Assembly (NCBI RefSeq): GCF_964063325.1
Contig: NZ_OZ061315.1
Location: 372,001-436,000, forward strand
Source of the DNA: Hafnia alvei
Lineage (GTDB): Bacteria > Pseudomonadota > Gammaproteobacteria > Enterobacterales > Enterobacteriaceae
Direction of reading: 5' to 3'
Length of the DNA: 64,000 nucleotides
Below the pieces are notes generated by a model. That model made no database searches, was not told the origin of the DNA, and worked only from the letters and a program-made list of their open reading frames with translations. Shown in pieces: positions 17,031 through 27,202 of the stretch (positions within the stretch are counted from its first letter, which is position 1; each line of letters begins with the position of its first letter). Made by a program: the position numbers and the translations under genes.

Positions 17031-17663
17031 TTAGAAGTAGTAGTTAACACCAGCGGTGAAATCGTGGGTAGCCACTTTAACTTTGGAAGCTTGTGCAGTT
17101 GCATCGCCAGCGTCCAAATATTTGTAGCCCAGATCCAGATCCATGTGGTTGTTGATAGCGTAAGCAACACCAGTACCAACGCTCCACGCGAAGTTATCAC
17201 CGTTACCAGAGTGGCTAGTGCCGCCCTGAGTGTTTTTCAGGTTTACGTTAGCGTAACCGATACCAGCACTGATGTATGGAGTGAAAGCAGTGTCGGTATT
17301 GATGTCGTAGTAACCGTTCAGCATAGCGGTCTGCAGACGTACACGGTTGTGAGTACGAGTGTTGTCAGCTTTGATGAAGTGATCGGTATCAGTAGTATCA
17401 CGGAATGAATAATCTAATTCTGCACGAACTGGCAGATTGAATTCATTCTGGAAGTTATAACCGAATACCAGGCCAGCGGTGCCAGCTTGTTTGGTATCAC
17501 GCGGTACGCTGCTGCCAGTTGCAGATTTCTGACCGTGGATTTGCTCCAGGCTGGTACCCATTTTAGCACCAGCATAATAGCCAGTGTTTTCAGAGTTAGC
17601 AGCAAAAGCAGAAACAGAAGTTGCTAAGCCGATAATTACGGCCAGGCTAGTTAATTTTTTCAT
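17031..17663 (-). CDS. Outer-membrane beta-barrel protein (OmpA-like/Opa-type 8-strand barrel)
   Basis: Protein of 210 aa with a signal peptide (MKKLTSLAVIIGLATSVSAFA). The mature part alternates amphipathic strands: YYAGAKMGTSLEQI, AGLVFGYNFQ, LPVRAELDYSFRD, RLQTAMLNGYYDI, FTPYISAGIGYANVNL, FAWSVGTGVAYAIN, MDLDLGYKYLDAG, and a C-terminal strand ending in Phe for BAM recognition. I use the ATG at 17663 with GGAATC before it. It belongs to the outer-membrane barrel domain group; Ail/OmpX kinship is looser. Substrate or adhesion role unknown. Confidence 0.82.
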   Translation of the reverse strand: MKKLTSLAVIIGLATSVSAFAANSENTGYYAGAKMGTSLEQIHGQKSATGSSVPRDTKQAGTAGLVFGYNFQNEFNLPVRAELDYSFRDTTDTDHFIKADNTRTHNRVRLQTAMLNGYYDINTDTAFTPYISAGIGYANVNLKNTQGGTSHSGNGDNFAWSVGTGVAYAINNHMDLDLGYKYLDAGDATAQASKVKVATHDFTAGVNYYF

Positions 17664-18201
17664 GATAGATTCCAACTTAATAAGTATTTTACTTGTGAAA
17701 CTATATCATCATGTGACAGTTGTCACAAAAATGAAGACGCTAGATAATAATAGCGATCCCTGTACGAAAATTGAATTATTTTTTTATCAATAAAATCAAA
17801 TAGTAGTGTTTTTTGTGCGAGTTTGTTTAGTTTTTGTTTAGAGAAAATCCACTTCAGGTAGGAATAGTCTTAATTATAACGTTTACAAGCGATTGATATT
17901 TAATCATCATAATTTCGTTACGGACTTAAAATAAACATCTCTTATTCTTTCATGTAATGAGTAAATTTATGTATAGAAAGCATGGTCGGGGATTTACTTA
18001 TTTTTATTTTTTTTTGAATATAACGATAAATAACATCATTTCTCTTTTATCGAATAAATATTCGTTAAATAGGATTTAGTTTAAATATATCTACGGCTAA
18101 GAAGTTTCTTGAAAGGAAAATAAATCTGCATGAATATTTATATAATTCATGCAGATACAAAACGTGATCGGGGTCACTTTTATCGACACGTCGCTGACCG
18201 G
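17664..18201. other. AT-rich intergenic region between the Omp gene and dgcQ
   Basis: Long AT-rich spacer with no supported gene. It must contain the promoter of the barrel gene (minus strand, left side). A GTGATCGGGGTCAC inverted repeat at about 18163-18176 lies just beyond the dgcQ stop and could be its terminator or a binding site. Confidence 0.4.
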
Positions 18202-19962
18202 TTATGCATCCATATCGCTGGCACAAACTTGGTTACGTCCTGCCGTTTTCGCTTTATACAGGCGTTTATCGGCCTGCGACTGCAGGCTTTCTATACTGCA
18301 ACCTGTCGTGCCAGAACAAGCAGAAACCCCCATTGATGCGGTCACTTCTACGGTTCTTCCGTCAGAAAGTGCCAAATTTTGGCGATTAAACTGCGCGTGA
18401 ATACGTTCAGCAATCGCCACCGCCTCAGAAAACACGGTGTTTGGCAGCATGATGCAGAACTCTTCGCCGCCAATACGGCCAATGATGTCCTGCTTGCGTA
18501 GCATTGATGTCATCGTGTCTGCGGCATGTTTAAGCGCCAGATCGCCAACGTGGTGGCCATAAACATCATTGATATTCTTAAACTTATCCAAGTCGACCTG
18601 AATAATAGCCATGGAACGTCCGTAGCACTGGCCTTTGCGCGTTATCTCTTCGGCTTTATCAAAGAAACCTCTACGGTTGAGTAGTTCGGTAAGCGGATCG
18701 TGTTCCGCGCGCCAGCTCAGCTGATTTTGTAAGGTTTCCATATTGCGTACTAGCCGCGATATGACGTAATGGGTGCCGATCAGGGTGATAACAAAGAGGC
18801 ACCACAGCGCGACCAGCGTCAGGCTGATGCGGCCATATTGATCCTGCAGGCCCTGACGCAAGGATTGCAGGCTAATCAAGGTGATATTCGGGTTTTCCAT
18901 GCGGGTAAATGTCACAAAGCTGGTTCCGATACGGGTTGTACCTTCGCTTTGCTTTAATACAGCTTGTTGCAGCGAGAGGCGCTGCGCCTCCGAAAAGTAT
19001 TTACCTCGATACCAGCTTTTATCGGAAGATGTAATCGGTTCAAAGTGACTGTCGTACAACATAAAAACGCTGTGCGGATGGGAAGGCAACGCCGCTTGCA
19101 GATAGTAGTTCAATCGCTTAATCGAGAAATCCATCCCCAAAATCCCCCACCAACGATCGCCATAATCGACAGGCGCAGTTGCACTGATCAGCATCCCATC
19201 TTGCTGGTTGTCAAACATGCGGCTCCAAAATGCTTTTCGGTGTGGATTGGCTTCTGGTGCCGCCATTGGGATGTAAGGGCGCGCCAACATATGCGTATAC
19301 AGACCTGAAATCAGCGACTTATCCCGTGGCGGCGTAGAAGACAAGTAGAAGCCCGAGCGCGAGATATAGTAAATCCGCGGCTGTAATGCCTGATTAAGAT
19401 TGGTGAGCGGCAGCAACGCTTTTAGACGCATAGCGGCATTGAGTTCTGTTAGCCACAGCTCGTTATTCGGACGGTCGCTTGAGGGGAGTAAACCAATTTG
19501 ACTATCACCAATCCCATTGATCGGCGGTGACGCCGAATGAGCATGGCCAGTTTGCCAGATATCTTGCACGCGCAACGTAGCCATTTCAGCTTCAAGCAGC
19601 CGTTTTTGCTCCGGCATGATGGGCTGAGAAAGCATATAGCGCATGTAATTACGTAAGAAAAGCAGGTTATCCAAACGAAACTGCATGCGACTTCCAAGCT
19701 GTGCGCTCACGTTCTCCAGTCGGTTTAGTTGGCTTGCCTGATAGCCATTGTTCAGCACTTGCCCCTGACGCCAGAAAAGCAACGATGTAAAAATGAAGAC
19801 AGCAAAGAAGCAGATATTAATAATCCTTTGCGGAGTAAATCGTCGGCTGCACTGGGGCACTGCGGGGGTATCGGACAAACCTTTCTCCTGATGGATATTG
19901 AAGCGGCCTTCAATGGCCAATAATTTCATCTGTGAATGCTTATTACGTATGAAATAATGCAT
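18202..19962 (-). CDS. dgcQ: Membrane diguanylate cyclase, DgcQ (YedQ)-like
   Basis: Makes cyclic di-GMP from GTP. It is 586 aa with a cytoplasmic N tail, a membrane helix (about residues 48-65), a periplasmic sensor with YYISRSGFYLSSTP and WWGILGMDFSI (CHASE7-type, as in E. coli DgcQ), a second helix near residue 385, then a C-terminal GGDEF domain. The active site is GGEEF (RIGGEEFCIMLP); the I-site Arg could not be placed with confidence. The start is the first ATG; an ATG 33 bases further in is possible. The layout matches DgcQ end to end, but orthology is inferred. Confidence 0.85.
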   Translation of the reverse strand: MHYFIRNKHSQMKLLAIEGRFNIHQEKGLSDTPAVPQCSRRFTPQRIINICFFAVFIFTSLLFWRQGQVLNNGYQASQLNRLENVSAQLGSRMQFRLDNLLFLRNYMRYMLSQPIMPEQKRLLEAEMATLRVQDIWQTGHAHSASPPINGIGDSQIGLLPSSDRPNNELWLTELNAAMRLKALLPLTNLNQALQPRIYYISRSGFYLSSTPPRDKSLISGLYTHMLARPYIPMAAPEANPHRKAFWSRMFDNQQDGMLISATAPVDYGDRWWGILGMDFSIKRLNYYLQAALPSHPHSVFMLYDSHFEPITSSDKSWYRGKYFSEAQRLSLQQAVLKQSEGTTRIGTSFVTFTRMENPNITLISLQSLRQGLQDQYGRISLTLVALWCLFVITLIGTHYVISRLVRNMETLQNQLSWRAEHDPLTELLNRRGFFDKAEEITRKGQCYGRSMAIIQVDLDKFKNINDVYGHHVGDLALKHAADTMTSMLRKQDIIGRIGGEEFCIMLPNTVFSEAVAIAERIHAQFNRQNLALSDGRTVEVTASMGVSACSGTTGCSIESLQSQADKRLYKAKTAGRNQVCASDMDA

Positions 19963-20238
19963 TTGTCTTGCTCTGAGTGGAGCATAGCCTATGTGGCGCA
20001 GATTTCAGAAATGAATAGATCTAAGATTAATTTAAAGTGAAGGAAATGATTCGCCCATTCAGCCAGATGTTTGGAGTGAAAGAGGGTAGAGCTTGCCTAG
20101 AATGACTAAAGTAAAGCACAAGTATGTGAATTGATTGGCTTAGCACCCGCCATTTTAGCCACTTTTTTGACCGTTTGATTGCCGAGAGAAGATCTTAAAG
20201 TAGCTGTTGTAGTCAGACGTCTATCAAAGGGTTAATTC

Positions 20239-21537
20239 GTGGCAAAACAATTATTACGCAGCGGCAGCTTGGATGATTTTCTCGCGTTAGGCGAAAACGG
20301 CCAGCCTGTTTACGCTTCAGCGCTACAGCTAAGAGAAACGCTACGCCTGCGTCATCAGCAACGTATTGCCGATATGTTGGCAGTCCCACAGCCTAATGAA
20401 AGCGGCGATCGCATTGATTGGTACGCGCCTACCTCAGGGAAAATAACCTCGTGGATCGCTGCGAGCGATGAAGAGCGCGCCTATGCGCTGCGCCAGCTAG
20501 AGGATTGCCAGCAAACGGTTAATGAACTCAGCCAGAAGGCTCAACTGTCAGAGAAATCGGCGTTGCGTCTGTTTGGTATTTTATTGGCGAAAGCCATGCA
20601 GTTCCCCGGCGCTAATCATGTCTTCTTGGTGGATGGCAAACCCGTACTGACTTTTTGGGGCTTTGTGAATCTGGATAAAAAATCCAGAGCCGATGCTTTT
20701 GATTGTCTGAGAGCCACGCAGAGTGACGCTGCGACCAGCAAAAATAGAATCCCTGAAACACCGCAACCTATCGCTATACCCACACCGACGCCAACCGAAC
20801 CCGCACCGCAGAATAACAATACGGCAGCGGTTGAACCCAGCAAAGTGGTGCGCCGCCGAGACTGGCGTCAGCTGTGGTGGTTACCGCTGGCGCTGGTGGT
20901 GTTGGGAATACTTTTCTTCCAAATCCGTGCAAAAGGCGATGCGCCTAAACCGGTGGTGAAAGCCTCGGAGACGGTAAAGAAAACAGCCCCTGAGAGTGAA
21001 AAGCGGGCTCTGCCATCCCGTGTCGCTGCACCAAAAACACATTTACCCGTTGCGCAGATAGCCGCACCAACACCAACGCCGGTGGTTGAAGTGGTAAAAA
21101 CGCCCGAGGTGAAGCCTGTTGAAGTGCAAAAAACAACGATATCCGCCGACGCACTAGTGATGCCCGCTGAGGCGGTGAAATTAGGTTCGACGCGTTTTAT
21201 GAATGGCAAATGGCGCGCCAGTCTGGACATTAAAACCCCGCGCCTTGGCAAACCACCCAGCTTGGTTTATCAAATTAAAAACAGCAAAGGCAGCGTGAAA
21301 ATCATCCATGGCGATGGCATCAGCTGTAATGCCAATGTCACCGTGGGTCTCATGAGTTCGGGAAGCTTAGTGATAGATAGCCGCACTAAAGCCAAATGCA
21401 GCGACGGCTCGCGTTACAAAATTCCACAGCTGATTTGTAAATCGGGTGAAAACGACGTGGCTGACTGCAATGGGCGCTATGACGCCGACACTATCTTGCC
21501 AATCAATATGACGCGCATCAGCAAGTCATCTCAGTAA
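20239..21537 (+). CDS. srfA: SrfA-like virulence-associated protein
   Basis: First gene of srfABC, named in Salmonella as SsrB-regulated factors. It is 432 aa, starting at GTG with AAAGGG upstream. Residues 1-155 form a conserved cytoplasmic domain (LRSGSLDDFLALGENGQPVY; IDWYAPTSGKITSW). A Pro/Thr/Glu-rich linker follows, then one membrane helix at about 211-230 (LWWLPLALVVLGILFF), a long Pro/Val/Lys-rich spacer, and a periplasmic domain (about 310-432) with four cysteines likely forming disulfides. It is therefore an inner-membrane tether rather than an obvious secreted effector. srfB starts 6 bases later. Confidence 0.85.
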   Translation: MAKQLLRSGSLDDFLALGENGQPVYASALQLRETLRLRHQQRIADMLAVPQPNESGDRIDWYAPTSGKITSWIAASDEERAYALRQLEDCQQTVNELSQKAQLSEKSALRLFGILLAKAMQFPGANHVFLVDGKPVLTFWGFVNLDKKSRADAFDCLRATQSDAATSKNRIPETPQPIAIPTPTPTEPAPQNNNTAAVEPSKVVRRRDWRQLWWLPLALVVLGILFFQIRAKGDAPKPVVKASETVKKTAPESEKRALPSRVAAPKTHLPVAQIAAPTPTPVVEVVKTPEVKPVEVQKTTISADALVMPAEAVKLGSTRFMNGKWRASLDIKTPRLGKPPSLVYQIKNSKGSVKIIHGDGISCNANVTVGLMSSGSLVIDSRTKAKCSDGSRYKIPQLICKSGENDVADCNGRYDADTILPINMTRISKSSQ

Positions 21538-21543
21538 AAATGG

Positions 21544-24516
21544 ATGAATAAAACCATGTTAGCCACCATCACCGATTACAAGCATCAGGTTGCGCTCATT
21601 CAGAACAGCGGCATTCAGTTTTTGGATTTTGCCCTCAAGCCCACTTTCTCGGCGGAGCTCCCCGGCAAATTTGTACGCCAAACGGCGAATGGCCCCCTGC
21701 TGCGCTTATTGCACAATGCTGAAAGCGATACTTACTGGCTGCCCGCGCCAGCAGGCACACCGCCGGAACGGGTCAAGCCGGAATCGAGCATTTCGTTGGA
21801 GCAGTCGCTGCAATTGCTGGATGGGATATGGCTGCCTTTGCCTTTTTTCCGCTTCAACCCTCCGCGCACGTTTTTAGGTGGGCCAGATAACTGGGCAAGA
21901 ATGCAGGTTTTAGCGCTAGATAAGCCCGATCGAGACGGGAATACCTATCGCGTATGCATGGCATTTGATACGGCTATTTCCGCCGATGGCCACAGTCATG
22001 AATCTCTACAACCCAGCGAAAATGATGTTAAAAGCGGTGCGGGTTTTGCGCTGGCCTATCGCAGTGAAGAGTTGGCTGAATTTCTTGACCTGACTTGGGT
22101 GGATGGCTGGCTACGCGAGGTCTTCACCCAGCAAGTGATACAACAGGAAGACCGACACTCTGTCGGTGTCCAAACCGCGCTACGTGAGTTTGAGTATCAG
22201 GCGCACTACCTCAATATCCTGTATCTGTTAGGCAAGCAGCTTAATGTTCCCACTATCAAGCTCAATACCAGCACGCTGCAAGAGCCCACTGTGCATGTCG
22301 ATTTGATTATGGATGTTGGGAACTCTCACACCTGCGGAATTTTGGTTGAAGATCATCTTGATGAACTCAATGGTCTGAAGCAAACCTACGAATTGAATCT
22401 GCGTGACCTAAGCCAGCCGCACTATGTGTATAACGAGCTGTTTGATAGCCGCGTTGAGTTTTCTCAGGCTGAGTTTGGTAAGCGTAATTTTTCTGTAGAA
22501 AGCGGTCGCGAACAGGCATTCGTGTGGCCATCGATTGTACGTGTTGGCCGAGAAGCCAGCCGCATGGCATCGCAGAGAATGGGCTCCGAAGGCTCAACCG
22601 GGCTTTCAAGCCCACGTCGCTATCTATGGGATGAAGAAGAGTACCTGCACGGCTGGCGCTTTAATGCGCTGAACCAAGCCCAACAAGAGCCGTCTGCGAC
22701 CGCACTGCCGTTGACGTTTTTGTTAAACGACCAAGGGCAGCCACTCTACGATCAGCCATTAGATGAGCGTTTACCGGTATTTTCAGCTCACTACAGCCGC
22801 AGCTCGCTGATGACGTTTATGCTATCTGAGCTATTGTCACAGGCGCTGATGCAGATAAACAGCGTCGCCCAACGCCTGAAAATGACGCATTCCTCAGCGC
22901 CTCGCCAGCTGCGCAGCATTATTTTGACTCTGCCTTCTGCCATGCCAAAACCTGAGCGTGAAATCTTCCGTCGGCGGATGTATCAGGCCATTGGCTTGGT
23001 GTGGAAAAGCATGGGCTGGCATCCGGCTGACCACGATTTCTCCAGCGAGGCAGATCGGGCAGAAAGCACGGTGCCGGTGCCTGACGTGCAGATGGAGTGG
23101 GACGAAGCCACCTGTGGGCAAATGGTGTATCTGTATAACGAAACTCAGGTTAATTTTGGCGGCTGTAGTGAAGAGTTTTTTGCTAGCCAAGCGCGAACCG
23201 ACCGCGAGCTGGCTGAAGGTGAAGTTGCCGGAAAAACGCTGCGTATTGCGTCGATTGATATTGGCGGCGGCACCACCGATTTAGCGATCACCCAGTACCG
23301 TTTGGACGATGGCGCTGGCAGCAACGTCAAAATTATTCCGCGTCTGCTCTTCCGAGAAGGCTTCAAGCTAGCAGGCGACGATATTTTGTTAGATGTCATT
23401 CGCTTATATGTGCTGCCTGCCTTGCAGAATGCGTGCCGGAAGGCAGGGGTTGCCGACAGTGATGAGCTGATGAACAAGCTGTTTGGCGACGGCAGTATTT
23501 CTGCGCTACGCCAGCAGGCAACGTTGCAGGTATTTAGCCCGATTGGGCGCGCTATTCTTGAGTCCTACGAACGTTACGACCCCTTAGATACCGCCGCTGA
23601 AATCGATGCAACCTTTGGCGAGCTTCTGTCTCAACTGCCAACGGATAAAGTGCAGGAATATATTAATAACAGCGTACAGCGTGCTCAGCCAGCTGATGCG
23701 GTACCTTTTGATATTTTGCAGGTTCCGCTGATCATCAAGTTAAGCAAACTTCACGCGGAGTTCTTATCTCCGCGCATGCGTATCACGCAGCATCTGCGTT
23801 CACTGTGCGAAGTGGTTGCGCTGTACTCCTGCGATGTATTGCTCCTGACGGGGCGCCCTTCGCGCTTTCCCGGCATCCAGGCGCTATTCCGCCATTTGCA
23901 GCCGTTGCCGATTAACCGCATTTTGCCGCTTGAGGGCTATCACACCAGTGAATGGTATCCGTTTAATAAGCGCGGACGCATTGATAACCCGAAATCTACC
24001 GCTGCGGTGGGGGCAATGCTCTGCTTACTGGCGGTGAATCTGCGCTTGGCTAGCTTTAACTGCAAAGCCGGAGATTTCCAGCCCTACTCGACGGTGTGTT
24101 ATCTCGGCATGTTGGATGGTAATCAGACATTAATGACCAGCGATGTTTGTTATAGCGATATCGATCTCGATAACCCGGATTTTGAGCTACCGAGTGACGG
24201 TTCTTTCCAAATGCGTGGCCCTGTGTGCTTGGGGTTCCGCCAGCTCGATAACGATCGTTGGCCCGCATCGCCGTTGTATCGCTTATCTATTGCTGACCAA
24301 CAACTGGCGCGCAAAGTGGCGGGCGAGAGCGTGCTACACGTGAGATTAGCTATCGAAGCGGAAACCCCAGAACAAGGCCCTGAGCGCTTTAAACTGGCTG
24401 AAGTGACGCTGGATGACGGCACTCCCGTGCCTCTACATCACTTAAAACTAAAACTGAATACCTTATCGGATAGCACTCATTATTGGATCGATAGTGGGAG
24501 CGTATTTAGCCAATGA
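21544..24516 (+). CDS. srfB: SrfB-like protein with an actin/Hsp70-type ATPase fold
   Basis: Large cytoplasmic protein, 990 aa, full length for the SrfB family. Its sequence shows the motifs of the actin/Hsp70/FtsA ATPase superfamily: phosphate-1 MDVGNSHTCGIL (Asp257), phosphate-2 SIDIGGGTTDLAITQY (Asp572) and an adenosine-type motif LLLTGRPSRFPGIQALF near the C terminus. A long insert lies between the first two motifs. It overlaps srfC by 4 bases (ATGA), so the two are coupled. Literature reports SrfABC as a toxin in Xenorhabdus and as SsrB-controlled in Salmonella; the biochemical role remains unknown. Confidence 0.88.
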   Translation: MNKTMLATITDYKHQVALIQNSGIQFLDFALKPTFSAELPGKFVRQTANGPLLRLLHNAESDTYWLPAPAGTPPERVKPESSISLEQSLQLLDGIWLPLPFFRFNPPRTFLGGPDNWARMQVLALDKPDRDGNTYRVCMAFDTAISADGHSHESLQPSENDVKSGAGFALAYRSEELAEFLDLTWVDGWLREVFTQQVIQQEDRHSVGVQTALREFEYQAHYLNILYLLGKQLNVPTIKLNTSTLQEPTVHVDLIMDVGNSHTCGILVEDHLDELNGLKQTYELNLRDLSQPHYVYNELFDSRVEFSQAEFGKRNFSVESGREQAFVWPSIVRVGREASRMASQRMGSEGSTGLSSPRRYLWDEEEYLHGWRFNALNQAQQEPSATALPLTFLLNDQGQPLYDQPLDERLPVFSAHYSRSSLMTFMLSELLSQALMQINSVAQRLKMTHSSAPRQLRSIILTLPSAMPKPEREIFRRRMYQAIGLVWKSMGWHPADHDFSSEADRAESTVPVPDVQMEWDEATCGQMVYLYNETQVNFGGCSEEFFASQARTDRELAEGEVAGKTLRIASIDIGGGTTDLAITQYRLDDGAGSNVKIIPRLLFREGFKLAGDDILLDVIRLYVLPALQNACRKAGVADSDELMNKLFGDGSISALRQQATLQVFSPIGRAILESYERYDPLDTAAEIDATFGELLSQLPTDKVQEYINNSVQRAQPADAVPFDILQVPLIIKLSKLHAEFLSPRMRITQHLRSLCEVVALYSCDVLLLTGRPSRFPGIQALFRHLQPLPINRILPLEGYHTSEWYPFNKRGRIDNPKSTAAVGAMLCLLAVNLRLASFNCKAGDFQPYSTVCYLGMLDGNQTLMTSDVCYSDIDLDNPDFELPSDGSFQMRGPVCLGFRQLDNDRWPASPLYRLSIADQQLARKVAGESVLHVRLAIEAETPEQGPERFKLAEVTLDDGTPVPLHHLKLKLNTLSDSTHYWIDSGSVFSQ

Positions 24517-26915
24517 AACCATTGAATTCAAAACAAATTAACAACCAACTTCAGGTTATCACGCACCATGTCGATCAGGCGCTTGATTGGTTAGAAAACG
24601 CCCGTCAGCACTCGCCAAGATTAAATATTGAGGCTGACAGCCTGCGTGTAAAACTACATCGCTGCCGGTATCAGGCTGCGTCGATGCAAGAACTGCCGCA
24701 GCATTTGCCAAGTATCGGTTTTTTTGGCCTCTCGCAGGCGGGAAAATCCCATCTGATAGGCGCGCTCGCGGCGGATGAGTCTGGCCGGTTAGCCTTGAAT
24801 CTGGCAGGGCGCACGCTGGATTTTGATACTCATATCAATCCGGGGAATCAGGCCTGTGGGGTGGTAACAAGATTCACTCATCGGCCCGGCCTTAATAACC
24901 ATGATTACCCGATAGAGATCGCCATGCTGGCTGAGCATGAGCTGGCGAAAGTTATGGTTGATGCTTTTATTCATGACTTTGCAACGGATGATGCTGCCCA
25001 AGAGCATGACGAGGGGCTTATTGCCGAGCACCTTTCCGCCTTGTCTGCACTATGTTTGCCAGAGCCCGTTGCCGGATTTAGCGAAGAGGATGCGGTTGCG
25101 CTATGGGATGCGGTGAATCACCGCATTGGCTCACGCGGGAAAACGCTGGATCGCTATTTTTGGCCTTCGGCTGTGCGGCTGGCGCCGTATTTGAGCGTGG
25201 ATAACCGCGCTCGCCTATTTTCGTTACTATGGTCTGAGCAGGAAGAACTGACCGCAGCGTACGTTGGCTTGGGCCATATCTTGCAGCGCTTATCCAGCGT
25301 TGAGCGCGTTGCTGCTCCGCTCAGTGTTCTGGTTGATAGTATGCAGTTGCCGACGGAAGGCGTGCTCAGCGTTGACGTGTTAGACAACGCAAATTCGCCG
25401 CTCGATTTTAGCGTACAAGTTTGTCCGCTGGTGAAGGGAAGAGCGATGAAGCCCGTTGAGTTGTCCATTTCTGAGCTAGCGATACTGGCGCGTGAGATAA
25501 CGCTGCCGCTGGCAAGTATGTCGCGTGAAGCTCAGTTTCAGCCAATAGACGTGCTGGATATCCCCGGTTTAGGGCAGTCTCTTGAAAGTGAATTTGAACC
25601 CGCACGTTCGCTGCTTCACGTTTTGCAGCAAGCCAAGGTTTATGGATTCCTTGAGCGCTATACCGATAATCAGCAGATGGCCGCATTAATGGTGTGCACG
25701 GCGGCAACGGCACGATCTCAAACCCATCGCGTGGGCAAAGTTTTGGCTCATTGGGCAAAAGGTATGCGCGGTGATGCAGAACAGCGTAAGCCAACGCTGA
25801 TTTGGGCGTTGACCGCTTTCGACCAGCGGGTTACGCAGGGTAAAAACTACGATGAGGCCGTGCAGCGCCATGTTGGTTTACCCGGTGATAACTGGGGGTC
25901 AATGTTGGTCACGGATAAAAGCGGCGTTCGCCGCATGGTGGACTACTTAGCCTCCGAGGCAAACAGTGACGCAACGCTAAGGCAGTTAACGATAAAGCTA
26001 GAGGCGTTGCGCCGAGATCTGACCGAGAATCTGTTAGGAAATTGGTTGTTATTGAATGAGCATCAAGAAGGGCAAGAAAAACAGCGCATTGCACAGACTC
26101 TGCTGAAAACCCTGCAAACGCGTACCGGCGTGCATGGGGAACTGCTGGAACGGCTGCTGCCAACGCGTGATGAGCTTCGACGCCTTTATTTGCAGCAACG
26201 GCTACAGCAACGATTTGTCACTGAGTCAGCGGCGAACGGCGGCGAAAACGCGTTACCCATGATGAATAACGATCCGTTTGGTATTGAAATGAATATTGAT
26301 CTGGTGGCGGATACGGTGAGCGAGCCAAACGCGGCAGAGCAACAATCGTTACCTGTGGGTAATTTTGCCACCCAGACCTATCAATATTGGGTGAACCATC
26401 TACGTAATCTATCTGAGAACGGCGCGTTATTAACGCTACTTGGCGTTGCAAAGCCGGAGCTGGAGCTTCTTTTGCAAGAGCTAATCACGGCCAGCGTGCG
26501 CATGGAGATCCCGCGTTCGCTGTCGCAGACGGTATTTAACACTGAGCTGACCGGCGCTGATTATCAGATGCTGGCCGATCGACACGTGTCGCACGTACTC
26601 GGCGTATTAGGTAATTTTGTGGCGTGGTTAGGATTTCATAGCGTTGCTGAAGCGGAAAAGCCGGATAGCCGCGTGAATCGTGGGCAAAAGATCTTTGCCA
26701 AACCGCCAGCCATGAACGCTGCGGGGTGGGACAAATCCCAACGTTTAACTAAGCTTTCCGCGACTCCATCGAACAATACGGGTTTTTATATTTATGATTG
26801 GCTGGTGGGGTTAAGCGAGATGATTATTCAGAACCAGGGGCATTCTGCCGCGCGTGAGCTTAGTCAGCAGCAAGAAATGCAGCTGAGGAAAATCGTAGAG
26901 GGGCTTGCGGCATAA
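24513..26915 (+). CDS. srfC: SrfC-like P-loop GTPase-type protein
   Basis: Third gene of srfABC, 800 aa. An N-terminal helical region precedes a Walker A GLSQAGKSHLIGAL (Gly72-Ser79) and a later DIPGLGQ (Asp349-Gly352) that fits the G3/Walker B motif of dynamin-like GTPases. The C-terminal half is helical, with QEGQEKQRIAQTLLKTLQTR and similar stretches. No membrane segment is seen. With SrfA (membrane tether) and SrfB (actin-like ATPase) it forms a three-part module. The operon ends here; a 287-base gap to the virK-like gene follows. Confidence 0.86.
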   Translation: MKPLNSKQINNQLQVITHHVDQALDWLENARQHSPRLNIEADSLRVKLHRCRYQAASMQELPQHLPSIGFFGLSQAGKSHLIGALAADESGRLALNLAGRTLDFDTHINPGNQACGVVTRFTHRPGLNNHDYPIEIAMLAEHELAKVMVDAFIHDFATDDAAQEHDEGLIAEHLSALSALCLPEPVAGFSEEDAVALWDAVNHRIGSRGKTLDRYFWPSAVRLAPYLSVDNRARLFSLLWSEQEELTAAYVGLGHILQRLSSVERVAAPLSVLVDSMQLPTEGVLSVDVLDNANSPLDFSVQVCPLVKGRAMKPVELSISELAILAREITLPLASMSREAQFQPIDVLDIPGLGQSLESEFEPARSLLHVLQQAKVYGFLERYTDNQQMAALMVCTAATARSQTHRVGKVLAHWAKGMRGDAEQRKPTLIWALTAFDQRVTQGKNYDEAVQRHVGLPGDNWGSMLVTDKSGVRRMVDYLASEANSDATLRQLTIKLEALRRDLTENLLGNWLLLNEHQEGQEKQRIAQTLLKTLQTRTGVHGELLERLLPTRDELRRLYLQQRLQQRFVTESAANGGENALPMMNNDPFGIEMNIDLVADTVSEPNAAEQQSLPVGNFATQTYQYWVNHLRNLSENGALLTLLGVAKPELELLLQELITASVRMEIPRSLSQTVFNTELTGADYQMLADRHVSHVLGVLGNFVAWLGFHSVAEAEKPDSRVNRGQKIFAKPPAMNAAGWDKSQRLTKLSATPSNNTGFYIYDWLVGLSEMIIQNQGHSAARELSQQQEMQLRKIVEGLAA

Positions 26916-27202
26916 CCTGAACGGGTTCATGGATGAACCCTAAGTTTTTTTCCTGCTGGACGAAATATTAATCACCGCAGAATGTTTCGATATTTTCATC
27001 TGTGGTAAGGGATTGTTTCATCATCTTCCCTCTGTATCGGTACTACACCCCGTCAAATCTCTTTCTGTTTATGTTTCGTTGAATTTTCATAGCTCAAACT
27101 TATAGCTAAACCACTTCCAGTCTCTCCCGTTTTTTGGGTTTTTACCTCAGGGAGCCATCTGCAGCTGGGATCTCTAATTATCACTAATTTGTTGGGGCCA
27201 AT

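Noticed and set aside
20239..26915. SrfA, SrfB and SrfC as secreted T3SS effectors
   Set aside because: No SPI-2 N-terminal signal is present; SrfA has a membrane helix and periplasmic cysteines. Only the family name supports the idea.
27066..27082. Possible PhoP box (TGTTTA repeat) before the virK-like gene
   Set aside because: Only the first half-site fits; the second (CGTTGA) matches 4 of 6 bases, too weak to list.
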